A stretch of DNA of 13,900 nucleotides from an uncultured Bacillota bacterium (GTDB taxonomy: Bacteria; Bacillota; JAAYKD01), in the NCBI GenBank assembly GCA_937897315.1, contig CALCNS010000216.1, positions 1 through 13,900 on the forward strand, written 5' to 3'. Each line of letters begins with the position of its first letter. The stretch's first letter is position 1. The translations under genes and the position numbers were made by a program. The notes below the pieces were generated by a model. It saw only the letters and a list, made by a program, of their open reading frames with translations. It was not told where the DNA came from and did not search any database. Positions 13,266 through 13,900 of the stretch are shown here, in pieces.

Positions 13266-13900
13266 ATGCAACGTATCTTCATACGCCAGGTAAGATTATT
13301 GGATGGTAGTGGAGCTCCTTGGCAGTGGGGTAACATTCTCATCGAAGGTTCGAAAATTCTAGCCATGGGGCATACAGAAGAAACTGCCGATTTGGTCATC
13401 GAAGGAAAGGGTAATCTACTGGTTCCGGGCTTCATTGATTTGCATACTCATGCGGATCGAGGAATTCTGGAGTTCCCTTTGGCAGAAAACTATCTTCGTC
13501 AGGGTGTTACCACTCTGATTGGAGGGAATTGTGGCGGTTCTGCTTATCCCATAAAGGAACACAAGCTGGCAGTGGAACAACAGGGGATTGCCATAAACTA
13601 TGGCTTACTCGTTGGCCACGGTAGCATTCGCCAAGCAGTAATGGGAATGGAAATGCGTCATCCTACCCCAAATGAGCAGACGAGAATGCAAGATGTTCTT
13701 GCGAAAGCGCTGGAAGATGGAGCACTCGGAATGTCTCTTGGGCTGTATTATACGCCAGGTAGTTATGCAAAAACCGACGAAGTGGTAGGGTTAGCTAAAG
13801 TCGTTGCACAATATCATGGGTTCGTTAGTATTCACATGAGAGATGAAAGTGACTACAATATTGGTCTGCTGGCATCCATTGAAGAAGCCATTGAGATTGC
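13266..13900 (+). CDS. N-acyl-D-amino-acid deacylase / D-aminoacylase (partial)
   Basis: Enzymes of this amidohydrolase family remove acyl groups from N-acyl-D-amino acids in the cytoplasm. The first 211 residues are visible before the right edge; full proteins have about 500. The frame shows PGFIDLHTHAD (metal ligands H60 and H62), QGVTTLIGGNCG (C89, the family's metal-binding cysteine), the GHGSIRQAVMG loop, GALGMSLGLYYTPGSYAKTDEV and HMRDE (H190, a further metal ligand). The HxH motif, the GNCG cysteine and the GLxYxPG segment together separate it from dihydroorotases and other amidohydrolases. The ATG at 13266 follows an AGGAAGGTG ribosome binding site. Substrate preference (D-Glu, D-Asp or neutral D-amino acids) cannot be read from this part. 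Confidence 0.92.
   Translation, partial: MQRIFIRQVRLLDGSGAPWQWGNILIEGSKILAMGHTEETADLVIEGKGNLLVPGFIDLHTHADRGILEFPLAENYLRQGVTTLIGGNCGGSAYPIKEHKLAVEQQGIAINYGLLVGHGSIRQAVMGMEMRHPTPNEQTRMQDVLAKALEDGALGMSLGLYYTPGSYAKTDEVVGLAKVVAQYHGFVSIHMRDESDYNIGLLASIEEAIEI

Noticed and set aside
13133..13435. Minus-strand 100-codon frame across the deacylase start
   Set aside because: It covers the tandem repeats, the promoter and the conserved HTHAD-encoding region on the opposite strand, so it is a shadow.
1..13900. CRISPR arrays, tRNA or rRNA genes, insertion sequences
   Set aside because: I looked for regularly spaced repeats of 20-40 bases, tRNA-like GTTCRA contexts, rRNA stretches and transposase motifs on both strands and found none. 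The only tandem array is the 10-bp one at 13118-13152.

Overview
The window looks like chromosome of an anaerobic, Gram-positive-type bacterium, most likely a Clostridia-like member of the Bacillota. The reasons are strong AGGAGG-type ribosome binding sites, sigma-A-like promoters (TTGAAA-17-TAAAAT, TTGACG-17-TATACT), a multimeric [FeFe]-hydrogenase, a DtxR/MntR-type regulator and a long MutL (GlmL-like) ATPase. This placement is inferred from gene content; there is no rRNA or phylogenetic marker to confirm it.

Layout. (1) Positions 1-985, minus strand: uridine kinase (udk) followed closely by a glycerate kinase that runs off the left edge. (2) 1106-2170, plus: a fold-type III PLP enzyme of the D-threonine aldolase/D-serine dehydratase family, with its own promoter and a strong terminator. 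(3) 2396-7781, plus: a three-gene hydrogenase operon with ATGA overlaps: a NuoE/HydC-like subunit, a 1034-residue fusion of a NuoF/HydB-like subunit with a complete GltD/NfnB-like FAD/NAD(P)H module, and the catalytic [FeFe]-hydrogenase HydA. (4) 7850-8215, plus: a DtxR-family metalloregulator whose promoter lies over the hydA stop codon. (5) 8253-12102, minus: a tightly coupled three-gene operon containing a 435-aa protein with carrier-like segments and a KOW-like end, an unrecognised 268-aa protein and a 580-aa MutL-type ATPase, with no mutase gene in view. (6) 12271-13026, minus: a YitT-like membrane protein gene split by one in-frame TGA. (7) 13266 to the right edge, plus: the N-terminal part of an N-acyl-D-amino-acid deacylase, preceded by a run of 10-bp tandem repeats.

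How the genes fit together. The hydrogenase subunits supply an NAD(H)/FMN site, a chain of Fe-S clusters and the H-cluster. The fused GltD-like module adds a second flavin and a second pyridine nucleotide site, so the complex may couple H2, NAD(H) and probably NADP(H), perhaps with ferredoxin. This is the most striking system in the window. The MutL operon is the second candidate for undescribed biology: a reactivase-like ATPase made together with two uncharacterised partners. The D-amino-acid enzymes and the MutL-type ATPase fit an amino-acid-using anaerobe, but that link is only suggestive.

Gaps: 986-1096 holds divergent-promoter signals; 2231-2395 is a leader with weak inverted repeats and no confident promoter; 12103-12270 holds a terminator, a promoter and direct repeats; 13027-13265 holds promoters, tandem repeats and an inverted repeat. 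I saw no tRNA, rRNA, CRISPR array or insertion sequence.
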